DNA from: Stomorhina lunata
Taxonomy: Eukaryota > Arthropoda > Insecta > Diptera > Rhiniidae
Assembly: GCA_933228675.1 (NCBI GenBank)
Contig: OW121741.1
Span: forward strand, 71,808,629-71,872,628
Direction of reading: 5' to 3'
Length of the DNA: 64,000 bases
Translations under genes and position numbers: made by a program
Shown here: one piece after another, positions 33,126 to 44,397 of the stretch
Numbering within the stretch: the stretch's first letter is position 1
How the letters are laid out: every line of letters begins with the position of its first letter
Notes under the pieces: generated by a model
Databases searched by the model: none
What the model was told of the DNA's origin: nothing
What the model saw: only the letters and a program-made list of their open reading frames with translations

Positions 33126-34058
33126 TGCTTTTTATGATTTCTCATATATAAAATCCACAAAACTGAGTAAAAAGGGGGTATCTAAAGTTGGTTGGTTCCC
33201 GTTTAGATCTGCTTAAATAGTTATAGACATTTTTTGCTAATACCTTCAATTATTATATCATGATCATGTTGAAATCATAATTTTTCGCCGATTAGCATTT
33301 TGGGTATTTCTGCCTTAAATTCGTCTTCGAATGTTTCCATTACATATATTGAACGTCAAATTCGAAAACGACAAAAATTCAAAACAGATCGCGAAATTCA
33401 CATATCGCTTTGTTTGAACCGGAAAAATCATTCATTTCAAACGTTCTCTGGCTATATTAGGTAATTGAAGAGGTGATCTGTTTATATATAAAATGTGAAG
33501 GATTCCCAGGAATTCAAGCAACGTTAAAGATAAGTGAGACATAGGGTTGTAGAGGAGCAAGAAACAAATTAATTTTCTGGATATGTTTCCATAAATCAAT
33601 ACATTTGGAGTATGTATGTATGTTGTCAAAACTGTATATCAAACTTTTTTTGCCTAATCTCCAAACATTAAAGTTATCCCTAATATAATATAAGGTGATC
33701 AAGTATGGAATGCAACAGTTTTTTTTCATTGCATTGCATTAATTTAAGTATCAACCTTATCCTAGTATTTAAACTTTTATTTTGCGTTTTATTCAGGAAA
33801 TTATTTTATATAAAATTTGGACAATCTCAAAATACTGAAATTTCTATATGGATCCTTCAAAACTCCCATTCCTTTTTATAAAAAAAAAAAACTCCTTTAT
33901 CACAACAAGTCCTAAGTACTGAAATGAATTTCTTAAATATCATTCAATAACTGTCTTTTTTTATAATAATTTTTCTACTTTCTTCTCAAAAACATTGCAC
34001 CACTTTTCTTTGACATAATTTTCTTCCAACTACTTCACAAAACTGCAACAAACTTCTA
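33126..34058. other. Upstream region of the host exon, no feature recognised
   Basis: AT-rich, with no transposon match noticed. The last 100 bases are pyrimidine-rich and could be a 5' leader or the end of an upstream intron. I see no clear acceptor AG just before the start codon. An in-frame TGA lies at 34011-34013. Confidence 0.35.
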
Positions 34059-35115
34059 ATGAAATGCACAGATACAATATTAAGAGACAAATTTAGTGAC
34101 AGCAACGACTTTGATGAAGACTTTCAAAACCATCAAATGGCCACTTCACTGACAATGATGATGATGAGTTGTGGTGGTGGTTGTGGTAGTAGTGGTGGAG
34201 GTGGAAATAGAGGAGTTCATCCTCACTATACGTTTAATAATGATAACTGTGATATTGTTGTCCTTAGAGATTTGTCATCTAGTTCTGATTCACTCTTTAC
34301 AGACCCACTAACGCCGCCCCAAAGTACGAATAGTGTAACTGCGCCTGTGGGTTCTACAGCCGAACCATGTTCAACAACTGATGAAATCGATGATGATGAT
34401 GACGACGATGAGGACAATGACTACCAAAACAATGGCGATGACAACGTTGAGAACGTGGATGGAAATGAACATAAAACGCACATTGGAACACCATTATATA
34501 TGCCAACATCAATCACCTCGCAATTGCCAATATCCCTGAAAGAATTTTCAGTCAACAATAAAACACGTGTAACAAAAACAAGCCTCAAAGAGCAACATCA
34601 ACAGCGTCCACTTAGTGATATAAGCATAACTTCTGCAGATACCTCGGGCATTCTGTCGCCCACCACAGCTAAAGCAATATTAGAATTGCAAAAACGCCAT
34701 CAGGCCGACAAGTTGTCGCTATTGTCCGTGGCAGTAACAACATATCTAGAATTGCTACCCTCAGATACAGCGCCACCTATTGAATCCAGTCCCGAACTAG
34801 AAACTGAAAGTCCCGATGAACAAATGGCTTTCCATTTGGGTAAAAAACTAGCACAAGTATTGAGTGGGGTTAGCGAAAGCGGCCCTGGAAATACTAATTC
34901 AAATGCAGCAATTGGTGGTGGCAATGCTTCAGGTGTTGTTGTTTCGCCAATGTCTGATAATGCAACTTGTTGCAATGTCATTACAGGCACAAATGAACTC
35001 TTTAACGTTGCAAAAGCAAAAAAGATTGAATTGCCAAGCTTATCATCACGTTTGGTGGCGACAGCACCTCCAACTCCAACATCCCTTGAGCCGCAGTTAG
35101 CAACGCCTTTAAATG
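34059..35115 (+). CDS. Coding exon of an unidentified host protein (N-terminal 352 residues)
   Basis: ATG at 34059 is the first Met after an in-frame TGA at 34011. The frame stays open for 352 codons to AAATG|GTAAGT, a near-consensus splice donor (exon ends in phase 1 at 35115). The few further codons to 35219 are intron. The protein is hydrophilic and mostly disordered: Met run (33-36), Gly/Ser tract (39-49), TDPLTPPQS, a run of seven Asp (111-117) in an acidic stretch, and Ser/Pro-rich parts with possible S-P/T-P phosphorylation sites (SILSPTT, PPTPTS). Two possible helices are at 203-232 and 253-270 (MAFHLGKKLAQVLSG). There is no signal peptide and no membrane segment. GC content and codon use are higher than in its surroundings. 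I do not recognise the family; a regulatory or scaffolding protein whose folded domain lies in later exons is an inference. Confidence 0.7.
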
Positions 35116-35570
35116 GTAAGTACAAATATTTATTTACTTTGGTTTTAACTAACATATTAAGGAGGTGTCATTATCTAGCAAATCTGAATCAGTTTGATTT
35201 AAAATATCATTTGGTTTAAAGTTAATCTAACTCATTAATTCATAAATTTTGACTAAGTTATCACACAAATAATATCTGTTACATTAGTCCTTAGTCAAAA
35301 ATTATCTTAAGGCGTTACCTCGCAAAACTGTTTATTACTCAAACTTAATTACTACAAAATACACTCAAACCTCGTTTTATGTGATTGATTTGTTCAATAG
35401 AAAATATCACAAAAAGAATCCGCACAAAACGATACTCTAGCTCTATAAACTCTAACGTTAGTGACTGACTGACTGATTCATCATAATCCAGCCCAAACGC
35501 CGACAGCTAGATAGCTGAAATTAACATTATATCTCCGAAACTAAAAACTAAATAAAAAAAATTTAATTGC
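35116..35570 (+). other. Start of intron after the host exon
   Basis: GTAAGTACAAAT opens the intron. The rest is AT-rich without a repeat or coding signal. No acceptor or later exon of this gene could be recognised in the window, so the intron is either long or the next exon is short. Confidence 0.5.
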
Positions 35571-35578
35571 CTTGAAAC

Positions 35579-36568
35579 TAGGGTTTGCAAAAAACCGCGA
35601 AACCGGTTTCGGTTCGGTTTTCGGTTTTTTTAATAAAACTATTTCAGTTTAAATTTGTAGGAACATTTAGATAAATTCATTAAAACATATTATAATTTAA
35701 TACTAAAATGCCGGAAAATAATTCAGGTTTTTTAAATATGAGGGATTTCTTAAATAAGTCTTGTTTCTTTTGGAGAAATTGCAGAGCGCCTTTAGCGTGA
35801 ATAATATTTGCATCCGAGCGACAAATTGCTTGAATATTTAGTAATTTTTACAAATAGCAACGATTTTAAAGAATTTACAATTTCAAAGTCAATGGAATGA
35901 AGCAAATCTAAGGTCGACAGCATTTCTAAACTCTCATGAATACTTTGTTTTAGAAGCAGAAATCTAAGAGTAAACTTAATTCACGATTATGATGCCTTTA
36001 AACGCTTGTCTGTAAAATATTATAACGAACTGACGAATTTTTGAAATACCGAACAGTTTTCCTTACAGCCTCTAGGTTCAAATGTATATGCGCAATCGGT
36101 TTTAAATGAGTCAAAGTTCCACGTCGCCGTTTTCAAAATTGATTTTTGGCTGCTGCTCCATCTATAGTACATGCTACGATGTTTGTATCAAGTGAAATAT
36201 TAAACTCTATTAGCCTTTGTCAAATGGTTCCTTGCGTTTGCTTGAAATTACACGTTCCTAAAATACGGCACAGGTTATAAAATTTACCATGAGAATCGTG
36301 AATATTTACGTTCATATAACGTCTTCCCCTTACACCTGTCCATTCGTCCATTGTAAACACCTTTTGCTTGTTTAATTCTTCTGCTTCATTAAATAGACAA
36401 ATTACGTGCAAATTTATGATAAGCTAATGTTATTTCTGAATGATACCAACAAAAAATTATGAAAAATAAATAGCTAAAACCGCGGTTTTTTCTACGGTTT
36501 TCGGTTTCGGTTTTGAGGCATAAAAAACCGAGGTTTCGGTTTCGGTTAAAACCGAACTGCAAACCCTA
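35579..36568 (-). mobile_element. hAT element with perfect 8-bp target duplication
   Basis: A 990-bp element with ends TAGGGTTTGCA and TGCAAACCCTA, and CTTGAAAC on both sides (35571-35578 and 36569-36576). Next to the ends lie tracts of 'ggtttcggtt' type repeats, inverse to each other (35595-35630 and 36480-36560). It sits in the presumed intron. Confidence 0.92.
35890..36415 (-). pseudogene. hAT transposase fragment
   Basis: The minus strand reads KVFTMDEWTGVRGRRYMNVN, IHDSHGKFYNL, then in another frame LDTNIVACTIDGAA, and later RKTVRYFKNSSVRYNILQT. These are successive blocks of hAT transposases: the catalytic Asp region (T-x-D-E-W), the second Asp (D-G-A) and the K-x-x-x-Y-F-K-x-S region. 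The N-terminal zinc finger and the C-terminal dimerisation region are missing. Frame changes and stops separate the blocks, so it is inactive. Confidence 0.8.
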
Positions 36569-36599
36569 CTTGAAACAGAAACAAAAACAAACGACAAAT

Positions 36600-37070
36600 A
36601 TTAAGTATTTTTGACAAATAGGTTGTGAAAAAGGGCAAAACAAATATTTTGGTACGTTTTTGACCAAATATGTATTTATTTTTTTAGACCGATAAAAATA
36701 GAGACCAAATTTATGTTTTTATATTTTAAACCAATGAAGCCAGAAAAATAATTTGTAGAGAAGTCAACTGACATTGGAGATTTAAGGGATAAAACTGGGG
36801 AAAAAATCGTTAACATTAAACCAAAAGGGATAAAAAAAATAAAATTGAGTTTAGTTGAGATCAACATATTTTTGAAACCAATGCAGCCAGAATTATAACT
36901 AATAGAGAAGTCGATTAACATTGAAGATTATATCTCTAAACCAAAATTTAAGATCAGCAAAAACATAAAAGGACACGTCTTTGGTACTTTTCTGAAATTC
37001 GGCCGATTAGAGGGTATGAAAGGAAAAAAAAGGAATAATTGATAACGTTATATATCCGATAGGAACAAAA
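36600..37070. repeat. Degenerate repeat with 'ggtac-ttttt-gaaattcg' units
   Basis: Blocks 'aaaccaatgaagccagaa' and 'gagaagtcaactgacattgg' occur twice (36730-36790 and 36876-36925). The theme (fragments like 'gggataaaaa', 'ggtactttt') is shared with 12770-13240 and, inversely, 58480-59290. Confidence 0.5.
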
Positions 37071-37350
37071 CTCAAATTGTGTTAAATTTAGAAGCATATA
37101 TGTGGACCAAATTAAAAAAAATTGTTATGCTAGTTGTTATTGCTGGTAAAATCTTTGGACTAAATTCGGTTGCAGTAGCTTTATTGTTAAACATTTAAAA
37201 TTACCTAAGTGGTTTTCCTAATATTTAATTTGTACAAAATTTGATCTCATAACCGGGTATAGTTTAACATTAATAATTTTGTTATGCTTAATATGTAGTT
37301 AGGCCAAATCTTGGTCCTTATATTTTGTTACGAGTTCCTCGTTAGCCAGA
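37070..37350 (+). repeat. Family B repeat, fragment
   Basis: The blocks 'aaattgtgttaaatttagaa', 'actaaattcggttgcagtag' and 'tcataaccgggtat' match the 5' part of family B after its hairpin, which is missing here. Confidence 0.7.
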
Positions 37351-37494
37351 CCATTTTGAAAAAGAGCTTGTTTTTGCATGTTTTGTTAATTTTGTATACA
37401 ATATGATTATTATAAGAAAGGTTTACTTACGTAAGGTGCGTTGAACTGTGTATAGAATTTGTACAGCTCATCATCATCGATCATCCATGTCCGT

Positions 37495-37950
37495 TTTTTT
37501 TTTGGGATAAAAATAACGGTTTTTGAAATTTTTGTTCGGGGCTGTTTGTAATAAAAATGCCAAATTAGCATATTTTATTCTTAAGTCGAGTTAATGAAAT
37601 TTTGTCCTAGAAACTAAATCTGCTGTAATATTAGAGTTTCCATAAAATTTATATATATTGAAATATACAAATAGCACAGTGTAAAATCCATCAAATTCAC
37701 AAAAATCTAAATTATTTACATACAAAGATTATGTACTTGACAAAAGAAAAAAATTGATAACCATATTACCCCATTAAAGCGAAGGGTTACCACCCCATAT
37801 CATTTTGCCAAAACGAGAACTAGCGGGAATTTCAAAAAAAGCTGAGACCCGTATTTAATTAAATCGACTAAAGATTAAAATATGTTTATTTAGAACTTTT
37901 ATTACAAACAACCACGAACAAAAATTTCAAAAACCGTTATTTTTTTACAG
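37495..37950. repeat. Inverted-repeat pair, possible MITE
   Basis: 'ataacggtttttgaaatttt' then 'tgttcgg.gctgtttgtaat' (37509-37555) is inverse to 37897-37945 with a few mismatches. The arms are at least 46 bp and the loop is about 340 bp. No target duplication was identified. 37950-38290 shows nothing I recognise. Confidence 0.6.
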
Positions 37951-38299
37951 AATATAATTTAAAAAATTGTATATCGTTACTTTAATATAGAAAAGCCCTA
38001 ACTAATATTTTTCTTACGTTACAGGAGAGGGAACAAAAACTTAATAAAATCTTAAGTTTTGAAGATATAAAAATGTGTTAAACGCGGGTTTTTACTAAAT
38101 TCTGTAAAGAATTTAATACTATATTAATGTTTTTTAAAATTAAAAGATTTTTATAAAATTATATTAAATAAAGCTTTAAAAAGCGATTTGAATAAAAAAC
38201 GACTAGGCCCTAAGTTCTATATTAAATAAACGATATACAGTTAAACGCGCCTTAAAAAAGGCTTTCTTAAGATACCCATATTGTATACATTGGCAAGCA

Positions 38300-39425
38300 A
38301 AATTTGGACGATGGGTACCTTTTTTGCCGTATAGATGAAGTAAGAAAGGACTTTAGGAAATTTTGACGCTAAGGGGGTACTGAAATAAATAAATAAGAAA
38401 AAATATTGAACACATTTTTGGTACTTTTTTGATTTCGGGGCTAAAATGGATTTAAAAATTATATAATGATACTTTACATCCCATAAAGTAATATGAATAG
38501 GAAAAATATGTTAACTGCGTTTTTATAAAATGTAACGAATTCAATTGGTACCAAAGAAGTCCCAATGCATATGGAACTTTTTTGAAATTAGGAAATAAAA
38601 AGGGGGAAAAATGGTAGCTTTATAAAGAATAGTAAACTATGCGTTTGATAATTTTATTGTCTTTAGCAAAGTCTTTAGTAAAGTTGGTATGACTATTTTC
38701 CGACAGGTGACGTCACTGAAAATTAGTCAGAATAAATTAAACCGTAAACTGTGTATTTGATCGTTCTACAATCTTCAGCAAAGTTGTTACAAATGAGCCG
38801 ACGAAGGTCTCTTAGTTGGTATGACCATATTCCGACAGGTGGCACCACTGAAAATTGCTTAAAATGAATTAAATCGTAAACTGTGCATTTGATCATGCTA
38901 TGATCTTTAGCAAAGTTGTTGCGCATGAGCCGACAAAGGTCTCTTATTTGGTATGACCATATTCCGACAGGTGGTGCCATCGAAAATTACTCAAAGTGAA
39001 TTAAATAGTAAACTGTGCATTTGATCATACTATGCTTTACAATTGGTATGAACAATTTCCGACAGGTGGCGGCACTGTAAATTACTTAAAATGAATTAAA
39101 TCGTAAACTGTGCATTTTAGCAAAGTTGTTGCGCATAAGTCGACGGAGGTTTCTAAGTTGGTATGATCAATTTTCAAAATTATTCAAAATGAATTGAATT
39201 GTAAACTATGAATTTGATCGTATGTTGATTGGACAAAATCAATAAAACGATTCAAAATAAATTGGATATTTGTGTAATGTCTTTCCTCTAAATTTATTTT
39301 AGTTGATGGCACAGCAATGCACGCAGGGTACATAGTACTTTATAAAATAAAATATATGAAAAGTTTAAAATTTGCCTCGAAATGCTTATCATAAAGCTCC
39401 GAGTAAGGATCGATCAACCAGGTAC
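38300..39425 (+). repeat. Dispersed repeat D, copy 2, with the 132-bp array
   Basis: It shares the start, array and end blocks with 12670-14019. The array covers 38640-39230, with 'cgacaggtgg' type cores at 38702, 38834 and 38966 (132-bp steps) and a fourth at 39060 after a shortened unit. The end hairpin is mutated ('cgagtaaggatcgatc'). Confidence 0.75.
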
Positions 39426-40386
39426 TAAAAGAACTATAGTTAAATGGTCACCGATTGTCACAAAATTTTATACACAAAGCTTATTTATGCAAAATTTTAT
39501 GGTCATAGCTGTCATAGTTTATAATTTAATAGCTTTGAACTGTTTTCCGGAAGTGGTTTATATATATAAAAACCACTCCATTTTTTTTTTTTTTTTTGTT
39601 TCCGGGGGGTTTTTTATATGAAAGCCTTAGTCAAATATGAACCGATTCCTATGGAATTTGATATCCTGACCAATAGTTGCATTAAACTTCTCTGTCCCAC
39701 ATTAAGTTGTTATAACTATAACAATTAAATTTAATTTATTAGCATTAATGTGATTCCCGGGGCTGAGTTATATGGTAGCTCTAACTAAATATAAACCGAT
39801 TTCGCCCATACTCTCTATTACGCTTTCATTTGACGTAAATTTTTGTATATCTGATCTATGGTCAAATGGTGACTGATTGTGACAAAATTGACATAAAACT
39901 TCCTTGTGCAAAGTTTAGTGGTCATAGCTATTAAAATTTATTATTTATGGGCATTTAAGCTTATTTTAGGTCAAATTTAGGCTGTTTCCGTAAATGTTTT
40001 GTATGGGAGCTATGGCTGAATTTGAACCGATTTCGATGAAATTTTATAGTAAAACTTCTTTATACCAAGTTTAATCATAGCTGTTTTTATTTGTAATTTA
40101 TTAGCAAATAAGCGATAAGCCTAGGCGAGGTTATACGGAAGCTTTGTTCAAATTTTAACCGATTTTGCCCAATTTTAATACCGATTTTCCCAGAAATAAC
40201 GAATATCTTTGCCTTTTAGGCGTTATCGACAGACAGACAGATATCGCTCAATTTTATAAGGCTTTAGAATATTTATCCTTTTTGGTTTTTGAGTCAATAT
40301 TAAGGAAACGACAAACGGAATGACAATCTCAATTTGGTTCAGACGAACGGACGGTCTTCGTTAAATCGATTCTCAGTCAACTGTTA
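39426..40386 (+). repeat. Family B repeat, lacking the start
   Basis: It runs through 'ggtcaccgattgtcacaaaa', 'cattaatgtgattcccgggg' and 'cgacaaacggaatgacaatc'. It contains a run of about 20 T (39577-39597) and is cut by DD37E copy 4. Confidence 0.75.
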
Positions 40387-40388
40387 TA

Positions 40389-41674
40389 AAGAGTGCTCTA
40401 AATAAAATTTGTAGTTGGATTTTCTTAAATAAAAATCAAACCTTTTAATATAAAAACTCTTTGTAGAGTTTTACGCAAATATAATGACATATTATACAAA
40501 ATCATTTAGCATTAAAATGTTTACTTAGTACTCGGGTTTTGCAAAATTATCGACTTTTTTCGGAAACCCTCCCATTAAAGATTTTACAGTTGCTTCTGAT
40601 ACCTTTTTGGAGCATGTGTTCCACCTGCGCTTAAAATCGGACATGTTCTTGCAAATCTTTCCTGTGTTCTTCAATTCCTTTTTTACCAGAGCCCAATGCC
40701 TTTCCACAGGCCGAAGTTCTGGACAGTTAGTTGGATTTGCCTCTCGTGGTACAAAAATGACATTATTCTTTGAGTACCACTCAAGTGCCTTTTTCCATAA
40801 TGGCATGATGCCAAATCGGGCCAAAAAAATGTAGTCACTCTGTGCTCTCTTAAAAAGGGTAACAACCGTTTTTGTAGGCACTCCTTTATATAAATTTCTG
40901 TGTTTATTGTGCCAGATGCCACAAATACTTTACTTCTTTTGCCACAACTGCAAATAGCTTGCCACACGAGAAACTTCTTAGGGAATTTTGTTTGTTTTTT
41001 TGTGCGAAACTCTTGCCGAACATTGCCCCGTTTATCAGCAATATAATAATCTTGACCAGGAAGTTGAGAAAAGTCTGCCAGTACGTATGTTTCATCATCC
41101 ATTACACAACAGGTGTATTTTTTTATAAAATCAGACTTCAATTTTTTCGCTCGTTTTTTTGCTAAGTTCTTTATAGCATTGCGATCTGGAACCTTTTGGA
41201 CTTTGTATGTCTTCAGTCCAGCATAAGCTTTGACTCTATGTGCAAAATTCGTAGAACATTTCACCGTACGAGCTGCTTTTGTTAAAGAAGTGTTAGGCGC
41301 TCTTCGAAATAGTCGCTCGACTTCTTTTGATTTACCAATATCTGTAGGACCTTTTTCCTTCCTGATCCAGGTTTTTTTTCAATGCTCAGGTTTTCCTTAT
41401 ACCGTCTGATGGCATTAGAAACCGTTCGAGGGTCAACTTTCAAATTTTTAGCTATTTTTTTAAAAGTCCATGACGGATTTTTTTAATTATATTTTCACGA
41501 ACTTTTTTTTCGCAGTCCATTTTGATTGAAATAACTATTGAAAATTAATAATTTCTAAAATAATAGTATTTGACATATCTATAGAAACTAACTTGATCAA
41601 AAAATAAATTATTTCTTGCACTAAGGATAAATTTTGTCTAAAATAGTAAATCCATATTTTTTTAGAACACTCTT
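40389..41674 (-). mobile_element. DD37E Tc1/mariner element, copy 4
   Basis: A 1286-bp element with TA at 40387-40388 and 41675-41676 and the same ends as the others. Near 40460 it has a small rearrangement ('ctctttgtagagtttta') not present in the other copies. Confidence 0.95.
40525..41520 (-). pseudogene. DD37E transposase, copy 4 (broken)
   Basis: From MDCEKK (41520), a deletion near 41484 (the KTFQ region) and a shortened run near 41357 disturb the N-terminal part. From KCSTNFAHRVKAY on, the frame is open through CVMDDETYV and FFWPDLASCHYGK. One missing T in the run near 40793 shifts the frame shortly after the second catalytic Asp. The other frame carries VPREANPTNCPELRPVERHW to the end. 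One residue is lost in frame (NLEAKK became NLAKK). Two residues next to the final Glu differ from the other copies (NPTN, ERHW). Confidence 0.9.
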
Positions 41675-41676
41675 TA

Positions 41677-42640
41677 CTTTCTTACTTATAGATAGGTCCC
41701 AGACTAATATTTCTTTTCCCACCTATGGTGGTAAAGGTTATAAGATTCCTAATGTTAAGATATCTTAAATACTATTGTTTAGCTTTAAAGTATTGTTTGG
41801 GAAAATGGTTGGGTTTTCTTAAATTCTTGCAGTTAAATGATTAAATAATGCGATGAAAATCTAGATTCCTAAAATTTAAAATTCTACGAAAAACTAAATT
41901 TCAGTTTATCCAACATCATTGTTTCATTTAACGTAAATTTAATTATAAATGATTGTAGATAAATCCTTGTATATGATGGATGAAATTTTAGATGAGTGGG
42001 ATGGATGGATGGATGTTTTGATGTAACTTTGATTTGAAAAATTGCGGAGGGCTCAAAATTCAAATATAAACTTCTGTACCTATACAGGGTATATCGTCAC
42101 CTAAAATTCAAAAGGCCTTAACTAACAATAAATTTAAAATTCGTTCTCTTAATGATTTTGATTTTATTAAACGAAATATAAGCACAAAAGTAAAAAAAAC
42201 TATTTGGAAGAACAAACATACTTTCTTAACATTTACGGCCTTCTGATTTTCAAATTACGATTTTGAGTACTGGATTTCTATTTTTTTTCTTATTGAATTT
42301 TCAAAATGTTTTCAAGTCAATGCAAATATTTTTCTAAAGAATTTCAAAGGCGTTCCAACAAATAATCACTCGCATTCAGAGTAGAAAACAACCATTAGGC
42401 GGCATGAGAGAAGTACTTCATCATCATACCTGTAACTAGTAGAAACAGCAACACTAAATAGTAAAATATTCTTCTAAATATAAATGAAACTAAAATGAAA
42501 ATTCCTAAATGTATTCATTGGTTTGTTAATTTAGCAATTTTCTTTTCAAATTATTTTCTAGTATCTACTCGTTCGTACTCGTACTACAAAAGCAAATAAT
42601 AAAAATAAAACAAAGAGAGAACGAAGAAAGTTTAGACCTA
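41677..42640. other. Family A tail fragment, then no feature recognised
   Basis: 41677-41755 contains 'cccacctatggtggtaaagg', the hairpin end of family A. The block at 42085-42125 ('atatcgtcacctaaaattca') is inverse to 57882-57905. The rest is AT-rich and unassigned. Confidence 0.45.
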
Positions 42641-43084
42641 CATATTAGACCGGTCCAGAAAGTTAATAGTTGGTTTTTTAATGGTTTGACATGTTTGGTA
42701 CTTTTATAATTTTTATTTATAACCATTTGTAGATACTAAACTACCAAGATAATTAAAGGTACCTACACAAAGGTACCTACACATCTAACAACCTCGTTAT
42801 CCACATTGATGTGTGGCGACAGGTTTGCGCCACAGCCTCCAGTAGGGTTGCCAGTCAGGCTGGATTCGACTGGATTGTACAGCTTTTTTAGTGCTTGTCC
42901 AGTGTCAAGCTAAAATTAAATTTGTCCAGGTGAAAGGTAAAGAATTGAAATTTTTTAAATATTTTTTAAGAAAAACTATTTTTATGAAAAAGAACGCAAT
43001 AAAAACTTATGTGTTAATTAATTGATTGATTGATCAAGTTCATTTTGTAATAAAATTACCCTCTATCAAATTTCCCCATTTTAC

Positions 43085-43640
43085 TTACTATATAAAAACC
43101 CTGATATGGGCAAATTCCGAGCATATTTTAGAATTTCATGCGCTTCAATCATGTGCTCATATTCTCCAATTCGTAGGTCAAGCTTTTCAAGATTTTCTTC
43201 TACTTAGCCTTTCCATCGAATTTTCGGTCTTCCTCTCTCACGAGTTTATTAGGTATTGTTTTCGTGCAAGTGCCGATGATTAACACCATATAACAACACG
43301 GGAAGTATAAGCGAGAGCTTTATTTCTGCCTGATTATGCCGAAATAGCATCTGTTGACAAGTATGATTCTACGTTTAATTTCGAAACTTATGTCGTTATT
43401 TATGTTGATGGCGGTACCATGGTAAACAAATTCTTTTACAATCTCGTAGCTGTAGTTCTCAACGATCACATGTCGAATTCTTGAGGATTGCATGCTTTAA
43501 GAATCCAGAAGTTTTGTTTTGATTTATTGACTCATTTTATTAGATTCGTTTTCGATACTAGAAAAGGCGGCTGTTAAATCCCGCAATGTGCGTTCCCTGA
43601 TATCAATATCAGCGACAATTTCATGTTCTCTCGATATCGC
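43085..43640 (-). pseudogene. LINE ORF2 C-terminal fragment, same family as 1-735
   Basis: The minus strand reads LTAAFSSIENESNKM (near 43580), then EIVKEFVYHGTAININNDIS and FEIKRRIILVNRCYFG (43440-43340), and ends in the W-KDQ-type tail near 43210. The order and content match the family seen at 1-735, where FVYLGT-type and RWLGYVVR blocks were read. The catalytic reverse transcriptase core is absent, and stops interrupt the frame after RCYFGIIRQK. Confidence 0.75.
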
Positions 43641-43704
43641 AGCGATAAATTACGGTATTCGCAATTCGTTTTATCAAAAATTGAAAGATTCATCGATGTT
43701 ATTA

Positions 43705-44235
43705 TTAAAGCAAGTTTTTTATTATTAATGTCCAGTTAATTTTTGGGTTGTCAAGCTTTTTTTTTCTTATGTCCAGCTTTTTCAGGATTTGTGTCTGGCA
43801 ACCGTAGCCTCCAGGCATAATCTTTGTCTGGGAGATATTGATTTCCAGCCCAGCTGCCCGAGATTCAACAGTAATAGCGCTAGTGTTTTCTTGAAGGTGA
43901 CCTAGACTTTGGCTTAGAAGGCATACGTCATCGGCGTATTCCAAGACCTCGAGTTATTTAAGGGGTGTCCATTGGATACCACGTCTACCATTCAGTGCCG
44001 TGCGCATTATATTGTTGATGACAAGGATAAAAAGTATGGGTGATAAGATACATCCTTGTCTTACTCCAGTAGTAACTTCGAACGGATTAGACAATTTACC
44101 TTTATGTAGAACCCGACATTTAAAGTCCACGTACATTGCCCGAATTAAGTTCAGAATTTGCTTTGGCATGTTACAGTTTTCTAAAATTCTCCATAGATAG
44201 CTCCTGTTGACACTGTCGAAGGCCTTCATAAAGTC
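43705..44235 (-). pseudogene. LINE reverse transcriptase core, second family
   Basis: The minus strand reads MKAFDSVNRSYLWRIL (motif A, F-D-S), TTGVRQGCILSPILFILVIN (R-Q-G-C-x-L-S-P), then GRRGIQWTPLK, a stop, and LEYADDVCLLSQSLGHLQEN with the catalytic YADD. AAGLEINISQTKIM follows (G-L-x-I-N-x-x-K-T-K type). This is the palm of a non-LTR reverse transcriptase, nearly contiguous and well preserved apart from one stop between 43944 and 43954. It differs in sequence from the LINE at 1-735. Endonuclease and later parts are missing. Confidence 0.85.
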
Positions 44236-44397
44236 GATAAACGCTAGGTAAATGGGAAACTTTAAAATATTTTATAGAAGCTGTTTTGTAATCCTCTGAT
44301 TTTCCTTTAATGTATTTACAATTTTTTTATTACTATGACCGATTTGATGAAAATTACAGAAACACTTGTTGAAAAAAATGTCACTTCCATTTTTGTA

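Noticed and set aside
34226..35155. Minus-strand frames opposite the host exon
   Set aside because: They mirror the poly-Asp and other tracts of the plus-strand coding exon; the splice donor and composition favour the plus strand.
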